Below, one piece after another: positions 1 to 6,061 of a DNA stretch of 10,420 nucleotides; position 1 is the first letter of the stretch, and every line of letters starts with the position of its first letter. The position numbers and the translations under genes were made by a program. Origin of the DNA: Dehalococcoidales bacterium (GTDB lineage Bacteria > Chloroflexota > Dehalococcoidia > Dehalococcoidales > Fen-1064); contig DAOUVG010000025.1 of assembly GCA_030667735.1 (NCBI GenBank), positions 1 to 10,420 of the forward strand. The letters are read 5' to 3'. Under the pieces are notes generated by a model that was not told where the DNA came from, did no database searches, and saw only the letters and a list, made by a program, of their open reading frames with translations.

Positions 1-60
1 AAACATCGCGAAATTGCAGAAAGCCTGGCAAAGCATATCCTCAAGATGCTGGGCGATTAA
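1..60 (+). CDS. 3' end of an unidentified protein-coding gene (partial)
   Basis: Frame 1 is open from the first base and ends at a TAA at 58-60. It encodes the last 19 residues of a protein, KHREIAESLAKHILKMLGD, which look like a regular amphipathic C-terminal helix with good codon quality. The start and nearly all of the gene lie outside the window, so no family can be assigned. A 5-bp hairpin with a GTAA loop (166-179) lies about 105 bases downstream, but it lacks a T-run and is a poor candidate terminator. Confidence 0.5.
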   Translation, partial: KHREIAESLAKHILKMLGD

Positions 61-332
61 ACTGTACACTATGCAGGACCAGGACGTTTGAGTTGTGTTC
101 CTCTCTATCCCGGCAAGATGGATGATTTACCGTTAGTTCTCTTTATTCTACCTGACTTAATACGCCGACCGTAAGGTCGCGGGAAGTTTATATGATATAA
201 AATTCAGCATAAAAACTTTACATAACTCTAAAAACAATTCGTGCCTGATAAGCCTTTTCTAGCCTCCATTTGTTTCCCGTATTTTTTAGTCGGCATTGAA
301 ATCGAGATATTACCTTCCCCAAACGAATCATC
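61..332. other. Intergenic stretch, no gene recognised
   Basis: No convincing reading frame is present between the partial gene at the left edge and the tRNA-like structure behind livG. The visible features are a small hairpin (CGACC, GTAA loop, GGTCG at 166-179) and an AT-rich block at about 187-240 containing TATATGATATAAAAT. The AT-rich block could hold a minus-10 element but has no clear minus-35 or downstream gene on the plus strand. A frame from 241 to 516 runs antisense into livG and has no ribosome site, so I do not call it. Confidence 0.4.
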
Positions 333-394
333 ATGTCCCGGGACTCGAACCTGTAGCCACCTGCGTGGCAGTCAGGCCCGCAACAGGGGGGCTA
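333..394 (-). tRNA. Degenerate tRNA-Gly(GCC)-like sequence (pseudo-tRNA or tRNA-like RNA)
   Basis: On the minus strand, starting directly after the livG stop, the order of parts resembles a tRNA: TA, a short GCCC/GGGC D-arm-like hairpin (392-376), a 17-base anticodon-arm-like unit at 376-360 with the 7-base loop CTGCCAC (anticodon GCC, glycine), a 5-base variable segment, then GGTTCGAGTCC (351-341), an exact match to the conserved T-arm/B-box pattern. It fails in key places. The base pair closing the anticodon loop is A-G, the T-stem has two mismatches, and no 7-bp acceptor stem can be formed because livG coding sequence lies where the 5' strand should be. A competing fold pairs TAGCC (394-390) with GGCTA (358-354), or GCCAC with GTGGC around a GCAG loop. 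It could be a tRNA remnant, an attachment-site scar or an unrelated structured RNA. Confidence 0.3.
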
Positions 395-1219
395 TTACTC
401 TTCCTTACCGAGGTAGGCTGATATCACCTGCGGGTTTGTTCTTATCTCCTCGGGAGTACCCTCTGCAATCTTCCGCCCGAAATCAAGCACCACAATCCTG
501 TCCGCCAGGTCCATGACCACTCCCATGTCATGCTCAATCAGAACGATGCTGTTGACGCCGTCCCTGAGGACAGGCGTGCCCGGATAGGTGTCCCCCTGAC
601 CTTCAAAGATATCGATGATGAACCGGGCGATGTCTTCCTTCTCTTCCAGATTCATCCCCGCCATCGGTTCATCGAGGAGGAGGACCTTCGGTTCCATCGC
701 CAACGCTCTGCCCAACTCTACTCGTTTACGCATTCCGTAGGGCAGGGTGCCGACAACCTTCTTTCTTATCGGCTCTATCTCCAGGAAATCTATGATGTCT
801 TCCACTGTCCGGCGGTGCTCAATCTCCTCGGCATGGGCCGGGCCGAAGTAGATAGCTCCGGTTAGCGGGTTCTGCTTCATGAGCATGTGGCGGGCGGCCA
901 TGATGTTGTCCAGTGTGCTCAGACCGGCGAAAAGCTCGATGTTCTGGAATGTCCTGGCCAGGCCGAGTCTGGCTGCCCTGTCCGGTCGGATGCTGGTAAT
1001 CTTGCGGCCGTCGTAGTATACCTCGCCTTTCTGTGGCTTATAGAACCCATTGATACAGTTCAAAAGGCAGGTCTTGCCCGCACCGTTGGGGCCGATTATG
1101 GCCAGGATTTCGTTGTCCTTGATGTCAATGCTGACATCACTCAGCGCATCGACACCGCCAAAGGACAGGGAGAGGCCCTCTATTCGTACCTTTACCTTGT
1201 GACCGTTTTCACTGTTCAT
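395..1219 (-). CDS. livG: LivG-type branched-chain amino acid ABC transporter ATP-binding protein
   Basis: This is a cytoplasmic ATPase of the high-affinity branched-chain amino acid (HAAT) importer family, which powers uptake of hydrophobic amino acids or related organic acids. The 274 residues contain Walker A GPNGAGKT (43-50), Q-loop FQ (91-92), signature LPYGMRKR (159-166), Walker B VLLLDEP (179-185), D-loop AGMN and H-loop His230. The C-terminal EGTPEEIRTNP-SAYLG segment is typical of LivG. Two points are unusual. The signature lacks the usual glutamines after LPYG. About 13 extra residues (around 207-221) sit between Walker B and the H-loop compared with E. coli LivG. The start ATG lies inside the end of the upstream small gene (11-base overlap), so translation is probably coupled. 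No LivF, permease or binding protein is visible on either side. The family is certain; the substrate is not. Confidence 0.92.
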   Translation of the reverse strand: MNSENGHKVKVRIEGLSLSFGGVDALSDVSIDIKDNEILAIIGPNGAGKTCLLNCINGFYKPQKGEVYYDGRKITSIRPDRAARLGLARTFQNIELFAGLSTLDNIMAARHMLMKQNPLTGAIYFGPAHAEEIEHRRTVEDIIDFLEIEPIRKKVVGTLPYGMRKRVELGRALAMEPKVLLLDEPMAGMNLEEKEDIARFIIDIFEGQGDTYPGTPVLRDGVNSIVLIEHDMGVVMDLADRIVVLDFGRKIAEGTPEEIRTNPQVISAYLGKEE

Positions 1220-1523
1220 CTGTAGATGGCTCTATTTCCCCGGATGTGTCAGCCAGGCCTGGTGTAGGCCGCATCTTCAAGGCTTCCTCGTCACGGAGCT
1301 TCTGCTTGTACTCTAATATGCGGGGGCATTCTACGCCTTCGCACTCCAGCGCTCGTCTCAGCTGCAGGCTTTTCCTGACCATGTTGAGCTGCTCCGCGCG
1401 GGATTCTGTATACTTGCTGACCCCGGTACACTTAGCGGACCAGTCCTTGTTGACTATTATGGTCACTTCGTCATCGACGGCATCGCAGTGTATGGTTGTT
1501 GCCGTTACCTGCCAATCTACCAT
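1209..1523 (-). CDS. Small four-cysteine protein of unknown function, upstream of and overlapping livG
   Basis: I do not recognise this family. From the ATG at 1523 it encodes 104 residues beginning MVDWQVTATTI. An in-frame ATG at 1556 would give 115 residues, but it has no ribosome site and lies inside a likely minus-10 element, so I prefer the inner start. Four cysteines, at positions 13, 32, 61 and 66 from the inner start, form an HC-(18)-C-(28)-CxxxxC pattern that could bind zinc or an Fe-S cluster. The first half looks beta-rich (TTIHCDAVDDEVTIIVNKDW), and the middle is a charged helix around the second cysteine pair. The last 20 residues are acidic and probably disordered. There is no signal peptide or membrane segment. 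The stop TGA overlaps the livG start by 11 bases, so the two genes are co-transcribed and probably coupled. Confidence 0.7.
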   Translation of the reverse strand: MVDWQVTATTIHCDAVDDEVTIIVNKDWSAKCTGVSKYTESRAEQLNMVRKSLQLRRALECEGVECPRILEYKQKLRDEEALKMRPTPGLADTSGEIEPSTDEQ

Positions 1524-1554
1524 GTGAATATCCAACCGTTCCTTCTTGACTCCC

Positions 1555-1584
1555 ATAGTACCACTTGTGCGGTTGCCAGTTCAA
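1555..1584 (-). promoter_or_regulatory. Possible sigma-70 promoter for the small protein-livG pair
   Basis: On the minus strand, TTGAAC (1584-1579) is followed by an 18-base spacer and TACTAT (1560-1555). Each hexamer matches the consensus at four of six positions. The predicted start of transcription, near 1548, lies downstream of the ATG at 1556 and about 25 bases upstream of the ATG at 1523. This is part of the reason the inner start was chosen for the small gene. Confidence 0.4.
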
Positions 1585-1910
1585 CTGTGCGTGCTCGTCC
1601 GGTATATTAGTGGCACTCCGCGGTACAGCCGATGCTGATTGCCATCGGAGGGTGCCTGTGCGGTTAACCATGGTACCGGCCGCCCTCTCACGTAATAACA
1701 GCCCATCCCCCTTTCTCCTCCGGAGAAAGAGGCGATACCGTGCGCTGCCATTATGAAAGTGCTACAATAGTGCATTGTCCGCGTGGAGGACACTTTCTTT
1801 CGGAAAACCATCAGTTGACGTGTTAGCAGAACTGAAGTCGCAGCGAAGATGACGCTGGGCTGAATCCGTCAAATACCACTGCATACCCGGACAGCAATAA
1901 GAAAAGGGAG
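1585..1910. other. Divergent spacer with two inverted repeats
   Basis: No gene is seen between the minus-strand livG pair and the plus-strand VOC gene. The stretch holds a perfect 8-bp hairpin (1711-1729). It also holds a looser inverted repeat, GAAAGTG (1755-1761) with CACTTTC (1791-1797), which encloses ACAAT/ATTGT and a minus-10-like TACAAT at 1763-1768. I see no convincing minus-35 partner, so the promoter for the VOC gene is not fixed. Frames at 1565-1756 (plus) and 1581-1811 (minus) have no coding signs. Confidence 0.45.
1711..1729. repeat. Perfect 8-bp hairpin, CTTTCTCC / GGAGAAAG with TCC loop
   Basis: The arms CTTTCTCC (1711-1718) and GGAGAAAG (1722-1729) are perfectly complementary around a 3-base loop. 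There is no T-run on either side. It recalls the pyrimidine/purine hairpin of the miniature element at 7564-7588 in style but not clearly in sequence, so it may be a remnant of another dispersed repeat. Confidence 0.6.
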
Positions 1911-1916
1911 GTAAGA

Positions 1917-2318
1917 ATGTTCACCAGAATCCGCGCCATACACATAGCGGTCAACAATGTAGAGGAGACGGCCAGGGAATACGCCGACAAGTTCGGGCTC
2001 GTGGCGTCACAGTCCGGCACTCTGCCGGAAATGGGTGTAAAGAACGCAATATTACCTATCGGTGATGCCGTGTTCGAGCTAATCGAGCCACTGAACCCTG
2101 GGGAAGGAGCCCTCTCCAATTTTCTGGAGCGTCGGGGTGAGGGTGTGTATATGATGGCTCTGGAGGTCGAGAATTTGGGCGAAGCCGTCGAGTCATTGCG
2201 GGCCAGGGGTGTACGCATGAACAGCGATGACCCGGAATCAATAGCCAAAGGAGGCCCGGTATTTATCCACCCGAAATCCACTCACGGGGTGCTTATCGAA
2301 CTGATCGAAAAGAAGTAA
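1917..2318 (+). CDS. VOC-fold protein, methylmalonyl-CoA epimerase/glyoxalase-like
   Basis: This 133-residue protein is a single vicinal-oxygen-chelate unit of the length expected for methylmalonyl-CoA epimerase, which interconverts the two epimers of methylmalonyl-CoA. Aligning by eye with the Propionibacterium enzyme, His9 (RIRAIHIAV), Glu54 (FELIEPLN, at the Gln65 site) and Glu128 (GVLIELIE) match metal ligands. The fourth ligand, the second histidine of the family's GLHH motif, is Met79 here (GEGVYMMALEV). The HPKS-HGVLIEL ending is otherwise very epimerase-like. The start ATG has a strong GGGAGGT ribosome site 4-5 bases upstream. The enoyl-CoA hydratase gene follows after 70 bases, in the same direction. 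Because of the missing histidine I do not assign epimerase activity with confidence; it may bind a different acyl-CoA or another metal, or isomerise a different substrate. Confidence 0.8.
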   Translation: MFTRIRAIHIAVNNVEETAREYADKFGLVASQSGTLPEMGVKNAILPIGDAVFELIEPLNPGEGALSNFLERRGEGVYMMALEVENLGEAVESLRARGVRMNSDDPESIAKGGPVFIHPKSTHGVLIELIEKK

Positions 2319-2388
2319 TCTCAGGTCAGGCCTATAACTGCGAAGGCCGATACAGGAATGATTACAGAATACCAAAGGAGGGAACAGC

Positions 2389-3219
2389 ATGGCTGACAAA
2401 CCCAGGTTCTTTCAGGTAGAAAAGGACGGGCCGGTTATTATCTGGAGGTTCAGTAATCCACCGCAGAATCTCTGGAACATGGAAACGGCCGCGGAGTTCC
2501 AGGATGTAGTTGAGGCCTTGTACGAGGACCCGGAACTGCGGGTAGGTATCCTCACCAGTGCGGTAGCGGAGGTCTTTATCCAGCACTTTGATGTATCGCT
2601 CCTGGTGCAATGGGGCGATGCTCTCAAGGCGGGTCAGGTTGCCATTCCGGATGAGCGTCCGGCTCCCAGGGGCGTGTATCGGCGTGGCCCGAAGCCGGTG
2701 ATTGCGGCTATCAATGCCCCGGTCGCCGGTGGCGGACTGGAACTGTGCATGGCCTGTGATTTCCGTTTCATGTCGCGTGCTGCAACGGTGGCCCAGCCTG
2801 AGGTTGGTGCCGGAATCCTCCCCGGTGGTGGTGGTACCCAGCGTATGCCGCGACTCATCGGACTCGGTCGTGCCCTGGAACTGCAATTGACAGGCCGACG
2901 GGTCTTCGCCGAGGAAGCGGAGCGCATCGGACTGGTCACGCGTGCCTGCGACCCGTTAAGTTTGATACCGGAAGCGGTGGAATTTGCCAAAATACTGGCG
3001 GCTCAACCACCCCTGTCGGTCGAGCTCATCCGGCGGTGCATCTATGAGGGCACCGAGATGCCCCTGGAGGATGGCCTTGCCCTGGAGAGCGAGCTGTTCC
3101 GGGAGACACTTATCAGTGGAGATGCCCTGGACAGGATGCGTGCCTATGTAGCTGCCGGACAGGATGCCGGGCGTGCCCGTGAGATACTGGAGGAGGCTGA
3201 AAAACAGAGTTCCGAGTAG
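2389..3219 (+). CDS. Enoyl-CoA hydratase/isomerase (crotonase) family protein
   Basis: This 276-residue cytoplasmic crotonase-fold enzyme probably hydrates or isomerises an enoyl-CoA thioester. Both glutamates needed for hydratase chemistry in the family are present: Glu118 in GGGLELCMACD and Glu138 in AQPEVG, followed by GGGGTQRMPRLIG. The first oxyanion-hole segment reads FIQHFDV (63-69) instead of the common FAAGADI. This suggests a substrate pocket different from standard short-chain enoyl-CoA hydratase. The insert AIPDERPAPRGVYRRGPKP (85-103) is also longer than usual. The ATG is preceded by AAAGGAGGG at 2374-2382. It probably shares a transcript with the VOC gene. It ends 9 bases from the convergent hydrolase stop. 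The exact substrate cannot be read from the sequence. Confidence 0.88.
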   Translation: MADKPRFFQVEKDGPVIIWRFSNPPQNLWNMETAAEFQDVVEALYEDPELRVGILTSAVAEVFIQHFDVSLLVQWGDALKAGQVAIPDERPAPRGVYRRGPKPVIAAINAPVAGGGLELCMACDFRFMSRAATVAQPEVGAGILPGGGGTQRMPRLIGLGRALELQLTGRRVFAEEAERIGLVTRACDPLSLIPEAVEFAKILAAQPPLSVELIRRCIYEGTEMPLEDGLALESELFRETLISGDALDRMRAYVAAGQDAGRAREILEEAEKQSSE

Positions 3220-3228
3220 TGAGGATTG

Positions 3229-4101
3229 TCAGGCGCTTCCCGGGGTATGCTGTTGCAGGAATGAGAAGATAATGTCAAGCGCCTCCGGGAAACGGGTGAC
3301 CCCGTGCTCGGCACCCTCGAAGGCCTTTACCTGTACATCCGGTATAAGCCTGGCCATATCGCGCGAGCCCTGTGCCGGAAAGACGCTATCCTCAGTGCCG
3401 TATAGAACGAGAGTGGGCGGCTTCATTTCCTTGAGTTGGGGAGTGGCATCCCAGTCGACATAGCCGGAATAGGTGCGCAGTTCACCGGCGTACTTGGCGA
3501 TGCGCTCTTCCCGTGGGGTCTGGCGCAACATTTCCCGGATGCGTTCCATTGCCTCCTGCTGCGCGTGACTCTCCTTTTCGGTACGTTCCGGCCGCCCGAC
3601 AAACAGGTTCAGTCCCACCGTACCATCGGTGGTCCTGGCTTCATAGGCAGCCAGAGGGCTGTCTTCGTCCAGGATTCTGATACGCTCCCGGAGTCTGGTT
3701 TTCATCTCCTCGTCCGGTGAAAACCACGGTGCGGAGTCGGTGACGACCAGGCTGGCGGTTGCTTCAGGGAATTCGAGGCCGAAGGCAAGCGTAATCTGGC
3801 CTCCGGCCGATGTGCCCAGGATATGGGCGCGGTCATGCCCCAGGTGATGTAACAACTCGAGGATGTCTCCGGCGACGTCCTTCATAGTGAAGCCTTCTTC
3901 GGGGTATCCGGAACGCCCGGAAGCACGGCGATCATAGGTGATTACCCTGAATTGCCGTGCGAAGCGGTCTCGCCAGGCGGGCACCTCAGCACCCATGCCC
4001 GTACCCAATCCGCCGAACCCGCCGTGTACATAGACCAGCGGGAAACCGTCTCCTTTTGTCTCGTAGTACATCTCGAAACCGTTGATATTCGCGGTTGGCA
4101 T
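3229..4101 (-). CDS. Alpha/beta hydrolase
   Basis: This 290-residue alpha/beta-hydrolase-fold protein is probably a cytoplasmic serine hydrolase; no signal peptide is seen. A complete catalytic set is visible: the oxyanion-hole HGGFG (26-30), nucleophile Ser98 in GTSAGG, Asp238 in YGTEDSVFP and His266 in EGAEHGV. A cap region rich in Arg and Glu (about 128-205) sits between strands 6 and 7. It resembles the group containing proline iminopeptidases, esterases and dienelactone-type hydrolases, but the substrate is unknown. The ATG at 4101 is preceded by a strong AAAGGAGGT. On the minus strand a TATAAT-like hexamer lies at 4259-4254, about 150 bases upstream, without a good minus-35. The gene stands alone between two plus-strand units. 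Confidence 0.87.
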   Translation of the reverse strand: MPTANINGFEMYYETKGDGFPLVYVHGGFGGLGTGMGAEVPAWRDRFARQFRVITYDRRASGRSGYPEEGFTMKDVAGDILELLHHLGHDRAHILGTSAGGQITLAFGLEFPEATASLVVTDSAPWFSPDEEMKTRLRERIRILDEDSPLAAYEARTTDGTVGLNLFVGRPERTEKESHAQQEAMERIREMLRQTPREERIAKYAGELRTYSGYVDWDATPQLKEMKPPTLVLYGTEDSVFPAQGSRDMARLIPDVQVKAFEGAEHGVTRFPEALDIIFSFLQQHTPGSA

Positions 4102-4360
4102 CAGACCTCCTTTATAGGGGAACTACCATGAGTTATGCCCAACTCTGCGCATGACCTCAAGACCGAGGCGACTGAGGTTCGGAGTCCTGTAATCTGTCGA
4201 CACTTACTCATACTCAGGTGCAGCACATAAGCTACGGGATGTTCAGTATTACCATTATAACGGAGGGAGGGTTCCGTTTATAGTATCACCCGCTACTGCC
4301 CATTTCAATACCGGAGATCCCAAGTCATCGGATGGACCGGTGCATCCAACTGATTATCAA
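4102..4360. other. Divergent spacer between the hydrolase and purF, no gene recognised
   Basis: No reading frame or RNA gene is supported here. The only signals are a possible minus-strand minus-10 TATAAT (4259-4254) for the hydrolase, with a poor minus-35. I looked for a purine repressor box or guanine-riboswitch-like structure ahead of purF and did not see one. Confidence 0.4.
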
Positions 4361-4390
4361 TTGACCCGAAAGCTGCCGATGAGCTATAAT
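4361..4390 (+). promoter_or_regulatory. Strong sigma-70 promoter of purF
   Basis: TTGACC (4361-4366, five of six consensus bases) is followed by an 18-base spacer and a perfect TATAAT (4385-4390). Transcription should begin near 4397, leaving about 30 bases of leader before the purF TTG start. That is too short for a riboswitch. Confidence 0.8.
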
Positions 4391-4426
4391 CCATATAGGC
4401 CATAAAAGCGAAGCAGCGGGTGAAAA

Positions 4427-5824
4427 TTGCACGAGAGTTGCGGAGTATTTGGTGTTTATTGTCCTGATGAGGATGTAAGTCGCCTTACCTATTTCGCTCT
4501 ATTCGCCCTGCAACACCGTGGCCAGGAAAGCGCCGGCATTGCCGTTGCCGATGGTTTGCGGATGCAGGTAACCAGCGATATGGGTCTGGTTTCGCAGGTT
4601 TTTGATGAAGACAAGTTAAGCCAGCTAACCGGGCACATTGCCATCGGCCACAACCGTTACTCTACCCGGGGTTCCAGTCGAGTAATCAATGTCCAGCCCA
4701 TTATAGTCGGTCGGGGCGCTAACGCGATTGCCCTGGCCCATAACGGTAATATCATTAATGCCGAGTTACTTCGCGAAGAACTCGCTGCGCAGGGCCACAC
4801 ATTCCGCACCTCCACGGATACCGAAGTCGTCGCCAATCTCATTATCTCCTCTCCGGAGAAGAGCCTGGTGGACAAGATAAGGTATGCCATGCACCGGCTC
4901 CAGGGCGCGTTTTCCATGTGCCTGCTCACTAACGATAGTCTTTTTGCGATCCGTGACCCTTGGGGCGTCCGTCCGCTCTGCCTCGGACAGATGAATGGGG
5001 GTTATGTAATCGCCTCGGAGAGTTGTGCGCTGGACCACATCGGTGCCAGGTTTATCCGTGAGATTGAACCGGGAGAGATACTACGGGTTCGTCAGGGTGA
5101 AGTCGAGAGCTATCGGGAAGACTCTGATAAAAGGGCGCTGTGCATCTTCGAATACATCTACTTTGCCCGGCCGGATAGCGTAATCAACGGAAAGCTGCTA
5201 TATCCGGCACGTATGGCCATGGGGGCGGGGCTTTCCGAAGAGCATCCGGTTGATGCGGACCTGGTAATAGGAGTGCCGGATTCGGCCACTGCCGCCGGTA
5301 TCGGCTACGCGAATCATGCCGGTATTCCCTTCTCGGAGGGACTGCTCAAGAACCGTTACATGGGACGCACCTTCATTGAGCCCGACCAGCGGATAAGGGA
5401 CCTGGGTGTCCGGCTCAAGTTTAACCCGTTGCCCCAGATGCTTGAGGGGAAGCGACTTATCGTGGTTGATGACAGCATAGTGCGCGGCACGACCACTCCA
5501 AAGGTGGTGGACCTGCTGAGAAGGGCCGGGGTGAAAGAGATACATATGCGCATCTGCGCCCCACCAATCTGCTACCCCTGTTTCTTGGGAGTGGATATGG
5601 CTACCCGCGAGGAGCTCATCGCCTCCCGCAAGACCGTTGAGGAGATTCGCGAATTCATCGGTGCCGACTCCCTTGGCTATCTCAGTGTCGAAGGGCTGCT
5701 CAAGGCGGTAGACCTGCCACGGGAAACATTCTGTATGGCCTGCTTTGTTGGCGACTATCCCATGCCGGTGCAGTTGCAGATGGACAAGCTGGCCATGGAA
5801 AATTCTGCGCTGGACCACGAGTAG
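4427..5824 (+). CDS. purF: Amidophosphoribosyltransferase (glutamine PRPP amidotransferase)
   Basis: This enzyme makes 5-phosphoribosylamine from PRPP and glutamine, the first step of de novo purine synthesis. The 465 residues hold an N-terminal Ntn glutaminase domain (nucleophile Cys5; HRGQESAG 30-37; HNRYSTRG 75-82; AHNGNI) and a C-terminal phosphoribosyltransferase domain with the PRPP loop LIVVDDSIVRGTTT (344-357). Cysteines at 239, 385, 436 and 439 (CIFEYIYF, CYPCFLGVD, FCMACF) match the four ligands of the [4Fe-4S] cluster in the Bacillus-type enzyme, so an Fe-S enzyme with propeptide cleavage is expected. The start must be TTG at 4427, because an in-frame TGA lies at 4421-4423. GGTG sits four bases upstream. 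The propeptide would then be only MHES, shorter than the 11 residues of B. subtilis. No other pur gene is adjacent. Confidence 0.97.
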   Translation: MHESCGVFGVYCPDEDVSRLTYFALFALQHRGQESAGIAVADGLRMQVTSDMGLVSQVFDEDKLSQLTGHIAIGHNRYSTRGSSRVINVQPIIVGRGANAIALAHNGNIINAELLREELAAQGHTFRTSTDTEVVANLIISSPEKSLVDKIRYAMHRLQGAFSMCLLTNDSLFAIRDPWGVRPLCLGQMNGGYVIASESCALDHIGARFIREIEPGEILRVRQGEVESYREDSDKRALCIFEYIYFARPDSVINGKLLYPARMAMGAGLSEEHPVDADLVIGVPDSATAAGIGYANHAGIPFSEGLLKNRYMGRTFIEPDQRIRDLGVRLKFNPLPQMLEGKRLIVVDDSIVRGTTTPKVVDLLRRAGVKEIHMRICAPPICYPCFLGVDMATREELIASRKTVEEIREFIGADSLGYLSVEGLLKAVDLPRETFCMACFVGDYPMPVQLQMDKLAMENSALDHE

Positions 5825-5933
5825 TGCTTATCGCCCCTGCATGTCCGATAGGGGTATATGTGTGTTGCCGTTCCGAATAGCTACTCAAGGTTAGATAGAG
5901 GAAGTACATTTACTGTTTGAAATAACTATATAA

Positions 5934-5970
5934 TCTATCCGAATATTCGTAGCAGGCGTGTTCGGATAGA
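5934..5970. promoter_or_regulatory. 10-bp inverted repeat overlapping a minus-10-like TATAAT
   Basis: TCTATCCGAA (5934-5943) and TTCGGATAGA (5961-5970) form a perfect 10-bp inverted repeat with a 17-base spacer. TATATAAT (5927-5934) abuts its left arm and could be the minus-10 of a promoter for the downstream acyl-CoA synthetase-like gene, though no good minus-35 is seen. The arrangement would fit an operator or a leader hairpin. As a purF terminator it lacks a T-run. Confidence 0.45.
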
Positions 5971-6061
5971 ATAGACACACGTCATCCCGCAAACATGCAG
6001 CCGGTGAGTATTAGAGACCCGCAACCACTGGTAGGGGTTGTGCATAACCAGAGGTGAAAAA

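Noticed and set aside
241..516. 91-residue plus-strand frame across the tRNA-like region into livG
   Set aside because: It overlaps the livG C-terminus in antisense, contains the structured region, and has no ribosome site or recognisable domain.
2362..2990. Minus-strand open frames opposite the enoyl-CoA hydratase gene
   Set aside because: Both lie antisense to conserved crotonase motifs and have low-complexity, non-protein-like composition (Ser/Pro/Arg rich).
3219..3229. Intrinsic terminator between the convergent crotonase and hydrolase genes
   Set aside because: The gap is only 9 bases and no stem with a T-run is seen on either strand.
4160..4190. Second tRNA T-arm-like motif (GGTTCGGAGTCC)
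   Set aside because: It has an extra base in the loop pattern and no neighbouring cloverleaf parts; chance similarity.
4102..4426. Purine riboswitch or PurR box ahead of purF
   Set aside because: The promoter leaves a leader of only about 30 bases, and no PurR-type box or three-way-junction pattern is visible.
5198..5818. 206-residue minus-strand open frame opposite purF
   Set aside because: It is antisense to a strongly conserved purF region, has no ribosome site and resembles no protein family; it is a by-product of purF codon use.
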